NCBI GenBank assembly: GCA_030597275.1
Contig: JAUVSB010000100.1
Span: 1 to 5,470 of the forward strand
Length of the DNA stretch: 5,470 bases
Reading direction: 5' to 3'
DNA from: Gammaproteobacteria bacterium
GTDB lineage: Bacteria > Pseudomonadota > Gammaproteobacteria > BMS3Bbin11
Shown: positions 1-5,470 of the stretch, piece after piece
Numbering within the stretch: the stretch's first letter is position 1
Layout of the letters: every line of letters begins with the position of its first letter
Made by a program: the position numbers and the translations under genes
The notes under the pieces: generated by a model
Told to the model about the DNA's origin: nothing
Database searches by the model: none
The model's input: only the letters and a program-made list of their open reading frames with translations

Positions 1-10
1 GCACCTGTAA

Positions 11-442
11 TTATTGGCCCGCAGCCGCCTCTACTGAGCGTATTTCGGCACCCATCTTATCCAGTATGCCATTGACAAAGCGATAGCCATTGTCTGAGCC
101 AAAAGTTTTCGACAGTTCAATTGCTTCATTTAACACCACACGGTAGGGAATTTCAGGGTGATGAAGCATCTCGTAGGTAGCCAGTCGAAGCACAGCTCTC
201 TCTACAGGATCTACCAGGCTTATGCTGCGGTCAATGTAAGGGGTTAGATTAGTGTCTAACTCTTCGACCAGCCGGGGTATTTCACGTATTAATTCGTGAA
301 AGTATTCAATATCTGATTTTTTCAGACTGTCATCAGCCAGAAAATGTTTCTCTATTTCCAGCCGGGATTGCTGGGTCATTTCCCATTGATAGAGAGCCTG
401 TATCGCTGCGCGTCGTGCAAGATGGCGGCTGCTACCCCCCAT
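11..442 (-). CDS. nusB: Transcription antitermination factor NusB
   Basis: Small all-helical RNA-binding protein that pairs with NusE (ribosomal protein S10) on boxA RNA to prevent termination in rRNA operons. The 143 residues (E. coli 139) match the family end to end: the N-terminal arginine-rich helix HLARRAAIQALYQWE (7-21), LVDPVERAVLRLATYEM (76-92), IPYRVVLNEAIELSKTFG (98-115), and YRFVNGILDKM (120-130) near the C-terminus. The ATG is the first base after TA of the ribH stop (TAATG), so translation is probably coupled. Only weak purine-rich sequence precedes it. The start codon is followed by a run of G (ATGGGGGGT), which is unusual but in frame. nusB commonly follows ribH in proteobacteria and often precedes thiL, which would lie just left of the window. 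No riboflavin role is implied. Confidence 0.96.
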   Translation of the reverse strand: MGGSSRHLARRAAIQALYQWEMTQQSRLEIEKHFLADDSLKKSDIEYFHELIREIPRLVEELDTNLTPYIDRSISLVDPVERAVLRLATYEMLHHPEIPYRVVLNEAIELSKTFGSDNGYRFVNGILDKMGAEIRSVEAAAGQ

Positions 443-444
443 TA
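440..444 (-). other. TAATG stop/start overlap of ribH and nusB
   Basis: The ribH stop TAA (444-442) shares its last A with the nusB ATG (442-440). Overlaps of this type usually mean reinitiation by the terminating ribosome. This fits the poor Shine-Dalgarno sequence ahead of nusB. Confidence 0.9.
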
Positions 445-918
445 ATCTTTCAGCTTGCTAAACAGGCTAATCATTTCAATAGCCGTGACAGCAGCATCGG
501 CACCCTTGTTGCCTGCTTTTGTTCCTGCCCGCTCAACGGCCTGTTCGATGGTGTCCGTGGTTAAGACGCCAAAAATGATGGGCATATCAACAGCCAGGCT
601 AACCTGTGCCAGGCCTTTGCTGCATTCACCGGCTACAAAATCAAAATGCGGTGTTGAGCCACGAATCACTGCACCTAGCGCGATAATCGAATCATAACGT
701 CCAGTCTGAGCAATCCTCTGTGCACTGATGGGCATTTCATAGGCGCCAGGAACGCGAACGATCTCGATATTGTCTCGACTGACACCATGTCGCACCAGTG
801 CATCGACGGCACCTTCGACCAGCCGTTCAACTATGAATGAATTGAAGCGCCCGGCAAGAATGCAGAACTTTGCATCCCCTGCATTAAAATCTCCATCTAT
901 CGATTTGATATGACTCAT
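442..918 (-). CDS. ribH: 6,7-dimethyl-8-ribityllumazine synthase
   Basis: Condenses the RibD-derived ribitylamino-pyrimidine with the RibB product DHBP to give lumazine, the substrate of riboflavin synthase. Family members form pentamers or 60-subunit shells. From the ATG at 918 it has 158 residues (E. coli 156). Visible landmarks are AGRFNSF (22-28, aromatic ring-stacking Phe), VPGAYEMP (56-63), ALGAVIRGSTPHFDFVAGE (80-98, with the catalytic His at 91) and the C-terminal GVLTTDTIEQAVERAGTKAG segment (117-136). The frame is open to a TTG at 930 that would add MEKN. I reject that start because the TTG overlaps the GGA ribosome-site core used by the ATG. The gap after ribBA is 26 nt. The stop overlaps the nusB start by one base. 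Confidence 0.97.
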   Translation of the reverse strand: MSHIKSIDGDFNAGDAKFCILAGRFNSFIVERLVEGAVDALVRHGVSRDNIEIVRVPGAYEMPISAQRIAQTGRYDSIIALGAVIRGSTPHFDFVAGECSKGLAQVSLAVDMPIIFGVLTTDTIEQAVERAGTKAGNKGADAAVTAIEMISLFSKLKD

Positions 919-938
919 GTTTTTTTCCAAAAAAAGGG
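919..938 (-). promoter_or_regulatory. ribH translation initiation region with ribosome site in T7-GG-A7 tract
   Basis: On the minus strand this reads CCC, seven T, GG, seven A, C, then the ATG of ribH. The GGA core (928-926) is 7 nt from the ATG and is the only Shine-Dalgarno candidate, which decides the start in favour of ATG 918 over TTG 930. The flanking T and A runs are mutually complementary and could fold into a weak AU hairpin around the GGA. Whether that hairpin matters is inference. Confidence 0.6.
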
Positions 939-944
939 TAACGG

Positions 945-2075
945 TTATTGAGTAATGAATTCTACCACTTCCAGGTCAAATCCTGCCAGCGAGTGCATAA
1001 TAAGCGGTGAACCACTGATTACACGCATTTTTTTCACACCCAGGTCCGACAGTATTTGTGAACCGATACCAAAGGTTCTTAATGTTTCCGGGTCTTCTGA
1101 GTGTTTTTGATCCTTTTCATCGATTTGCTCTTTCTCAGCATTTTCCAGCAACGAGTCTTTTAGACTTTCCAGCAAGCCATCTCCGCCATTTGCGTTATTG
1201 AGGATAACCAGTACTGCATTCTCTTCCTCTGCCATACGTTCCATTGCCTTATTGATGGTCCAGCCTGATTCTTCACGCAAGTCCCCCAACAGGTCATATA
1301 AACCATTATGTACCTGCACACGTATCACCGGCACACTGTTTTCATCAATATTTCCACGCACCAGGGCGAGATGTTCGCGATTACTCAAGGTGTCACGGTA
1401 AACATTTGCTTTAAAACGCCCAAAGCGGCTTTCAAAATGTGTTTCGCCTTCACGCCTTAACAGGGAATCATATTGTCTGCGATAGCGTATAAGGTCTTCG
1501 ATGGTGCCTATACGCAGTTGATGTTCTTTGGCAAATTCAAGTAGATCGGGCATGCGCGCCATGGTGCCGTCTTCTTTAAGAATTTCACAAATCACACTGG
1601 CGGCCTGAAAACCAGCCAGTGCTGCCAGGTCTACACCCGCTTCTGTATGTCCGGCACGGGATAGAACGCCACCTTTTTGTGCCATCAAGGGAAAAACATG
1701 TCCCGGCGTAATGATATCTTCCGCCTGAACGTTCTCATTCACAGCTGCCAGAACTGTTTTTGCTCGATCAGCTGCTGAGATACCCGTAGTAACCCCTTCT
1801 GCTGCTTCAATGGAGACAGTAAAGTTCGTTGCGTAAGGTGTTCGGTTATTATTAACCATCAGTGGCAGATCAAGCTTCTTGCAATGATCTTCGGTCAAAG
1901 TCAGGCAGATCAGGCCACGGCCAAATCTTGCCATGAAATTAATTGCCTCTGGCGTGACACTTTCTGCAGCCATTAGCAGATCGCCTTCATTTTCACGATC
2001 TTCATCATCCATCAGGATGACCATCTTGCCCTGTCGCAAATCGTCAAGGATGTCTTCAATTTTATCGAGACTCAT
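945..2075 (-). CDS. ribBA: DHBP synthase with degenerate GTP cyclohydrolase II-like domain (RibBX type)
   Basis: The N-terminal domain (about 1-200) is a full 3,4-dihydroxy-2-butanone-4-phosphate synthase, making the four-carbon unit for lumazine from ribulose-5-phosphate with Mg2+. It shows DDEDRENEGD (23-32), TGISAADRAKT (97-107), PGHVFPL (124-130) and RAGHTEAGVDLA (140-151), with Glu164 in ICEI. Residues about 207-376 have the layout of GTP cyclohydrolase II (SRFGRFKANVY, then FGIGSQILSDLGV at 335-347). However, the zinc motif is gone: where E. coli RibA has RVHSEC followed by RCDCG, this protein reads RVQVHNGLYDLLGDL, and there is no cysteine after Cys163. The family EGRGIG-type loop is replaced by a charged, acidic stretch (about 297-330). 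The RibB activity is therefore secure and GTP cyclohydrolase activity is unlikely. This hybrid is known in many proteobacteria as RibBX. Automatic annotation usually calls it bifunctional RibBA. It starts 3 nt after the ribE stop (TGA ATT ATG). Confidence 0.95.
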   Translation of the reverse strand: MSLDKIEDILDDLRQGKMVILMDDEDRENEGDLLMAAESVTPEAINFMARFGRGLICLTLTEDHCKKLDLPLMVNNNRTPYATNFTVSIEAAEGVTTGISAADRAKTVLAAVNENVQAEDIITPGHVFPLMAQKGGVLSRAGHTEAGVDLAALAGFQAASVICEILKEDGTMARMPDLLEFAKEHQLRIGTIEDLIRYRRQYDSLLRREGETHFESRFGRFKANVYRDTLSNREHLALVRGNIDENSVPVIRVQVHNGLYDLLGDLREESGWTINKAMERMAEEENAVLVILNNANGGDGLLESLKDSLLENAEKEQIDEKDQKHSEDPETLRTFGIGSQILSDLGVKKMRVISGSPLIMHSLAGFDLEVVEFITQ

Positions 2076-2078
2076 AAT

Positions 2079-2768
2079 TCAGTTTCCGGACGATGGTTTG
2101 GTTTTCTCACCATCGTACATGTCGTGTATTTTTTCCATCAGGGAATCGTCATTATTTGACTGCCCTGCCTCAAATTTTCCACATTGAAGCATTCTTTCAA
2201 GGTAACGTGCAATGATATCAACCTCGATATTAACGTGGCTACCCTGCTTGTACTGTTGAATGATCGTTTCCTGTTGTGTGTGCGGAACGATATTGCCCTC
2301 AAATTCATTTGTCTGGACGTCATTGACGGTAAGGCTGACGCCATCAATTGTTATAGAACCTTTTTCAGCGACATAGCAGGCGAGCTCATTTGCTAATCGC
2401 ACATGCAGAATTATCGATTCCCCGGCTGAGCGAATGTCAGTTATCGTACCGAGGCCATCCACATGTCCACTGACGATATGACCACCAAAGCGCGTATCCG
2501 CACGCATTGCCAGTTCCAGGTTGACCAGACTGCCTTCTACCAGCTGACCTAGTGAGGTACGGGACAGGCTTTCCGCTGACACATCTGCTTCGAAATTATT
2601 CTTTCCAAGGGAGACGGCAGTAAGACAAACGCCGTTTACTGCTATCGAATCACCCAATGCGGTATCACCGAGGTCTAAAGACCCAGTATTGATGGAGATT
2701 CTTGCATCGCCCCCCTTTTCCTGTAGACGGCTAACAGAGCCAATAGCAGCTATGATCCCAGTAAACAT
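2079..2768 (-). CDS. ribE: Riboflavin synthase (alpha-subunit type)
   Basis: Final pathway step: dismutation of two 6,7-dimethyl-8-ribityllumazine molecules into riboflavin plus the pyrimidine precursor, in a cytoplasmic homotrimer. The 229 residues form the two expected lumazine-binding barrels, about 1-97 and 98-193. The internal duplication is visible as SIAVNGVCLT (41-50) against SITIDGVSLT (138-147). The family start MFTGIIAAIG fixes the N-terminus. Ser41, Cys48 and Thr50 fall where active-site residues lie in the E. coli enzyme, and the barrel linker is FGGHIVSGHVDG (94-105). After the closing helix (ARYLERML, to 194) there is a polar tail of about 35 residues, so the protein is longer than E. 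coli's 213. The tail contains no recognised motif. Start ATG lies 3 nt after the ribD stop, behind a strong ribosome site. E. coli genetics uses ribC for this enzyme. Confidence 0.97.
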   Translation of the reverse strand: MFTGIIAAIGSVSRLQEKGGDARISINTGSLDLGDTALGDSIAVNGVCLTAVSLGKNNFEADVSAESLSRTSLGQLVEGSLVNLELAMRADTRFGGHIVSGHVDGLGTITDIRSAGESIILHVRLANELACYVAEKGSITIDGVSLTVNDVQTNEFEGNIVPHTQQETIIQQYKQGSHVNIEVDIIARYLERMLQCGKFEAGQSNNDDSLMEKIHDMYDGEKTKPSSGN

Positions 2769-2771
2769 TAT

Positions 2772-3896
2772 TTACTCCGCCTCTCTTTGATAATCCGGTT
2801 GCACTGTAAAGCGCCAGTCATGTCCGACGGCCCTGACATCTTTAACAGACATATGGATTCTTTGTGCCATAGTATCAAGACCGGGCAGATCAAATAGTCC
2901 CTTTGCAGATGAACCCATAAGAAGCGGGGCCAGATAGAGTACAATTTCATCCACAAGCTTGTTTGCCAATAAGCTGCCACAGACCACAGAACCCGCCTCG
3001 ACCATTACGTCATTACAGGCATAGTCTTGAGCAAGACATTTGAGCAATGACATGGCATCAACACGGTTTGTGCTCGCAGGAAAAGACCGTATATCAAAAC
3101 CTCGATTCTTTATTTGCTGGTAACGATCATCATTTTCGTCAGTTGCCGTCGCAATAAGCAAAGGCTGTCCATCATTAAATATTTCCGCACTATCTGGAAT
3201 ACTGAGATAACTATCCAGCACTACGCGCAATGGCTGCCTGCTTGCACCCTCCAGTCTGACAGTCAGCGATGGGTCATCAGCAAGTACTGTACCTGAGCCG
3301 GTAAGAATTGCACTGCTAGCTGCACGTAATCGCTGTACATCAGCACGTGCATGAGGGCCGGTTATCCACTGGCTTTCACCGCTTTCCATCGCTGTCCGGC
3401 CATCCAGTGAAGCACCCAGTTTCACTGTTACCCAGGGCAGACCTGATGTCATTCGTTTAACAAAACCTCTGTTAAGCTCCATGGTCTGTTCCTGCAACAA
3501 TCCACAACTTACTCGAATGCCTGCATCAGAGAGTTTTTTTATGCCTTTCCCGGCTACAAGTGGATTGGGGTCCTGCATTGCAATAATCACTTCACTTATA
3601 CCGCTTTCTATCAGGGCATCAGCACAGGGCGGCGTTCGACCATAGTGTGAGCAGGGTTCAAGAGTGACATAAGCGGTCGCTCCTCGTGCCTTTTTGCCAG
3701 CCTGCTTGAGTGCCACTATTTCTGCATGCGCAAGCCCCGCTTTTTCATGCCAGCCTTCGCCTATGACTTCATCATTTTTTACCAGGATGCAGCCAACACG
3801 CGGATTGGGATGGGTAGTTGAAACACCGCGTCTGGCTAATTGCAGGGCCCGAGCCATAAATTGGCGGTCGTTGGCGTTAAATTGCACATCAGGCAT
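2772..3896 (-). CDS. ribD: Bifunctional riboflavin biosynthesis deaminase/reductase RibD
   Basis: Catalyses two consecutive cytoplasmic steps: deamination of the diaminohydroxy-phosphoribosylamino-pyrimidine made by GTP cyclohydrolase II, then NADPH-dependent reduction of the ribose side chain. With the ATG at 3896 it has 374 residues (E. coli 367). The N-terminal cytidine-deaminase-like domain (about 10-140) carries the zinc site: HAE at 57-59, PCSH with Cys82, and PPC with Cys91, plus THPNPRVGC near 28-36. The C-terminal reductase domain (about 150-370) shows KLGASLDGRTA, ESQWITG, LADDPSLTVR and VEAGS near 299-303. The frame stays open upstream to a TTG at 3914, which would add six residues. 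I prefer the ATG because the family N-terminus (MARALQLARRG) begins soon after it and no good ribosome site precedes the TTG. The gap to nrdR is 40 nt and contains a small inverted repeat. Its last codon (GAG) forms part of the ribE ribosome site. Confidence 0.96.
   Translation of the reverse strand: MPDVQFNANDRQFMARALQLARRGVSTTHPNPRVGCILVKNDEVIGEGWHEKAGLAHAEIVALKQAGKKARGATAYVTLEPCSHYGRTPPCADALIESGISEVIIAMQDPNPLVAGKGIKKLSDAGIRVSCGLLQEQTMELNRGFVKRMTSGLPWVTVKLGASLDGRTAMESGESQWITGPHARADVQRLRAASSAILTGSGTVLADDPSLTVRLEGASRQPLRVVLDSYLSIPDSAEIFNDGQPLLIATATDENDDRYQQIKNRGFDIRSFPASTNRVDAMSLLKCLAQDYACNDVMVEAGSVVCGSLLANKLVDEIVLYLAPLLMGSSAKGLFDLPGLDTMAQRIHMSVKDVRAVGHDWRFTVQPDYQREAE
2775..2782 (-). promoter_or_regulatory. 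Ribosome binding site of ribE
   Basis: AGGCGGAG on the minus strand, with GGAG placed 6 nt before the ribE ATG. It is the best Shine-Dalgarno match in the window. It is made from the last two codons of ribD and directly abuts the ribD stop codon, so ribosomes finishing ribD sit on the ribE initiation site. It confirms the ATG at 2768 as the ribE start. Confidence 0.85.
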
Positions 3897-3899
3897 GTT

Positions 3900-3923
3900 A
3901 CTGACCGTTTTCAAAAAACCAGT
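3900..3923 (-). repeat. Small inverted repeat just before ribD start
   Basis: In the nrdR-ribD gap the minus strand reads ACTG GTTTT TTG AAAAC GGT CAGT. GTTTT pairs with AAAAC across a TTG loop, and ACTG pairs with CAGT with a three-base GGT bulge, ending 3 nt before the ribD ATG. It lacks a trailing T-run and is AT-rich, so it is not an intrinsic terminator. The only G-rich ribosome-site candidate for ribD (GGT) sits in the bulge, so an effect on ribD initiation is possible but unproven. Confidence 0.45.
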
Positions 3924-3936
3924 AGTTCGGCAGCTG

Positions 3937-4440
3937 TTAGGAAGGTTTACCAGTCTTTACAATACTGATACCGGCTTTTTTCTTGCTGCGTTTACTTTTC
4001 AATAAATCTAATTCGTGATGAAAGGCATCCAGATCCTGAAAACGCCTGTATACTGAAGCAAAGCGTACGTAGGCTACATCATCTATCAGGGCAAGTTCTT
4101 CAATTACCCATTCGCCAATCTGTTTCGACTCTATATGGCGTTCATTGTGAGCCAGTACTTTATTAATAATACGGGCAACGGCTGCATCAATATCTTCAGC
4201 ATCAACCGGCCGCTTTTCCAGTGCCCGCATGATGCCGGTGCGTAATTTAGCTTCAGAAAAGTCAACCAGGGAGCCATCATTCTTTTTTACCGAAGGAAAT
4301 GGCAATTCCGTTCTTTCGTAGGTAGTAAAGCGCTCGTGGCAATTCAGACACTCACGGCGTCTTCGCACTTCGCCGCCTTCGTTCGCCAGCCGCGAATCGA
4401 TTACCTTGGTATCTTCAGTACTGCAGTATGGACAGCGCAT
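3937..4440 (-). CDS. nrdR: Transcriptional repressor NrdR (Zn ribbon plus ATP-cone)
   Basis: NrdR represses ribonucleotide reductase genes by binding NrdR boxes in their promoters, and it senses ATP/dATP through an ATP-cone. The 167-residue protein shows both parts. The N-terminal zinc ribbon has Cys3 and Cys6 (MRCPYC) paired with Cys31 and Cys34 (RRRRECLNCHERFTTYER), with a basic DNA-contacting stretch at 27-30. The ATP-cone spans about residues 46-136, from the PFPSVKKNDGSLVDF segment to YVRFASVYRRF. The C-terminus (about 145-167) is lysine-rich, with KSKRSKKK, and makes the protein slightly longer than the common 150-160 residues. The ATG at 4440 is the only sensible start because the cysteine ribbon begins at residue 3. 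A weak GAG ribosome site lies 4 nt upstream. It lies between glyA and ribD, a common gammaproteobacterial arrangement. I see no NrdR-box pair in the gaps of this window, so autoregulation is not supported here. Confidence 0.97.
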   Translation of the reverse strand: MRCPYCSTEDTKVIDSRLANEGGEVRRRRECLNCHERFTTYERTELPFPSVKKNDGSLVDFSEAKLRTGIMRALEKRPVDAEDIDAAVARIINKVLAHNERHIESKQIGEWVIEELALIDDVAYVRFASVYRRFQDLDAFHHELDLLKSKRSKKKAGISIVKTGKPS

Positions 4441-4464
4441 TGTACTCAGTTGCCTGATTAATAT

Positions 4465-5470
4465 TTATTTAATGTTGGCTTCGTAAACTGGCCGTTCACG
4501 ACATAGCTCAACAACCTTGATCCTGGTTTGTGAAATAACTGTTTCATTTGTTACGTCATCTAGAATATCACACATCCACGTTGCCAGATCACGAGAATCT
4601 TGTTCAGTAAATCCACGCGTAGTAATTGCCGGTGTGCCAATTCTAATACCACTGGTAACAAAGGGTGATTTTGGGTCATTCGGGACTGAATTTTTATTGA
4701 CCGTAATATTTGCATCGCCAAGAGCAGCTTCTGCTTCTTTTCCCGTTAGTTCCTGCTTTATAAGATCAACGAGCATCAGATGATTATCAGTACCGCCTGA
4801 GACGACACGATATCCCCTGTCGATGATCGTCTCAGCCATAGCCTTCGCATTAACGACAACCTGGTGCTGATAGTCCTTAAAGCCCAGTTCCAGAGCTTCT
4901 TTAAAGGCAACGGCTTTAGCAGCAATGACATGCATCAGGGGACCACCCTGAGTGCCCGGGAAAACCATAGAATTCAGCTTTTTCTCTATCTCTTCATTAC
5001 TTTTAGCCAATATTATTCCACCACGTGGCCCGCGCAGGGTCTTGTGTGTTGTAGAGGTAGTAACGTCTGCTATCCCGACCGGGCTGGGATATTCACCTGC
5101 AGCAATAAGACCGGCGACATGCGCCATATCAACAAACAAATAGGCACCGACACTATCCGCAATATCGCGGAATCGCTGCCAGTCGACAATTCTTGAGTAG
5201 GCGCTGAAACCTGCGACAATCATTTTAGGCTGATGCTCTTTAGCCAGCCTTTCTACCTCGTCATAATCGATTTCATCGGTTTCATCGCTCAGGCCATACT
5301 GTACAGCATTAAACAGCTTGCCAGAGAAACTGACTTTTGCACCGTGTGTGAGATGACCGCCATGAGCCAGGCTCATACCAAGAATGGTATCTCCGGCCTG
5401 CAGCAGGGCGAAGTAGACCGCGGCATTGGCCTGTGAGCCGGAATGCGGCTGAACATTGGCATAATCTGCA
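4465..5470 (-). CDS. glyA: Serine hydroxymethyltransferase, C-terminal part (5' end beyond window)
   Basis: PLP enzyme of the cytoplasm that interconverts serine plus tetrahydrofolate with glycine plus 5,10-methylene-tetrahydrofolate, the main one-carbon source for purines, dTMP and methionine. The frame stays open to the right window edge: the 31 codons before the internal Met at 5376 encode an excellent SHMT segment (ANVQPHSGSQAN, then LLQAGDTILG), so that Met is not the start. About 334 residues are visible. Aligned by eye with the E. coli protein, roughly 85 N-terminal residues are missing, giving a normal full length near 420. Visible landmarks are SLAHGGHLTHG, the cofactor-aspartate segment FVDMAHVAGL, the PLP-lysine motif TTHKTLRGPRGG (Lys codon 5043-5041), VFPGTQGGPLMH, and the late arginine motif TSGIRIGTPA (carboxylate-binding Arg in the family). 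It ends in TAA 24 nt before nrdR, with no terminator between, so the two are probably cotranscribed. No damage is seen. Confidence 0.97.
   Translation of the reverse strand, partial: ADYANVQPHSGSQANAAVYFALLQAGDTILGMSLAHGGHLTHGAKVSFSGKLFNAVQYGLSDETDEIDYDEVERLAKEHQPKMIVAGFSAYSRIVDWQRFRDIADSVGAYLFVDMAHVAGLIAAGEYPSPVGIADVTTSTTHKTLRGPRGGIILAKSNEEIEKKLNSMVFPGTQGGPLMHVIAAKAVAFKEALELGFKDYQHQVVVNAKAMAETIIDRGYRVVSGGTDNHLMLVDLIKQELTGKEAEAALGDANITVNKNSVPNDPKSPFVTSGIRIGTPAITTRGFTEQDSRDLATWMCDILDDVTNETVISQTRIKVVELCRERPVYEANIK

Noticed and set aside
1..10. Start of a downstream gene (thiL expected) at the left edge
   Set aside because: Only ten bases follow the nusB stop. On the minus strand they contain AGGTG, which could be a ribosome site, but no start codon or coding sequence is visible, so no feature is called.
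2138..2347. Second minus-strand frame of 69 codons inside ribE
   Set aside because: It lies out of frame within the second lumazine-binding barrel, with no independent coding evidence.
2768..2980. Second minus-strand frame of 70 codons inside ribD, ending at the ribE start
   Set aside because: It overlaps the conserved RibD reductase C-terminus in another frame, and its product has no family features.
3900..3923. Intrinsic terminator between nrdR and ribD
   Set aside because: The stem is short and AT-rich, and the T-run is in the stem-loop rather than after it. The downstream rib genes have no other visible promoter.
3694..4005. Open frame of 103 codons on the plus strand across the ribD/nrdR junction
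   Set aside because: It lies opposite the conserved RibD deaminase motifs and the NrdR tail. The product looks like no family and reads as a reverse-complement artefact.
4441..4464. Promoter or NrdR box in the glyA-nrdR gap
   Set aside because: The 24-nt gap has an AT-rich TATTAA-like stretch but no matching -35 at proper spacing, and no paired NrdR-box palindrome.
4864..5196. Open frame of 110 codons on the plus strand opposite glyA
   Set aside because: It is fully antisense to strongly conserved SHMT sequence, shows no recognisable domain and has no good ribosome site. It is a shadow of glyA codon usage.
1..5470. CRISPR arrays, insertion sequences, phage genes, tRNAs or a novel defence system
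   Set aside because: The window is almost entirely filled by seven conserved housekeeping genes in one direction, and no direct repeat arrays, transposase frames or RNA genes were seen.

Overview
This is an ordinary but very compact bacterial operon segment. Every gene reads leftward (minus strand), so gene order in the direction of transcription runs from the right end of the window to the left: glyA (3' part only), nrdR, ribD, ribE, ribBA (RibBX type), ribH, nusB. The gene order, the protein sequences (close to Escherichia, Shewanella and Pseudomonas types) and the RibB protein with a degenerate RibA-like tail all suggest a gammaproteobacterium of moderate GC content. I cannot name a genus from the sequence alone.

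Region by region (right to left): 5470-4465 holds the last ~334 codons of serine hydroxymethyltransferase, whose start lies outside the window. 4440-3937 is the ribonucleotide-reductase repressor NrdR. 3896-2772 is the bifunctional deaminase/reductase RibD. 2768-2079 is riboflavin synthase. 2075-945 is DHBP synthase fused to a GTP-cyclohydrolase-II-like domain that has lost its zinc cysteines. 918-442 is lumazine synthase. 442-11 is the antitermination factor NusB. Intergenic gaps are 24, 40, 3, 3 and 26 nt, and ribH and nusB overlap by one base (TAATG). No gap is large enough for an FMN riboswitch, a tRNA or an insertion sequence, and I see no intrinsic terminator or convincing internal promoter. 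The likely picture is one transcript entering from upstream of glyA or within it and continuing left beyond nusB, where thiL is the usual next gene in related genomes.

Together the four rib genes encode the riboflavin pathway from the GTP-cyclohydrolase product, and from ribulose-5-phosphate, to riboflavin. They do not encode a credible GTP cyclohydrolase II, so a separate ribA must exist elsewhere if the cell makes riboflavin. glyA (one-carbon supply), nrdR (dNTP control) and nusB (rRNA antitermination) are the customary housekeeping companions of this cluster.

I found no undescribed system. The points worth a second look are the degenerate RibA-like domain, two genes (ribD and ribH) whose longest reading frames begin with doubtful TTG codons, and small AT-rich structures at the ribD and ribH translation starts.
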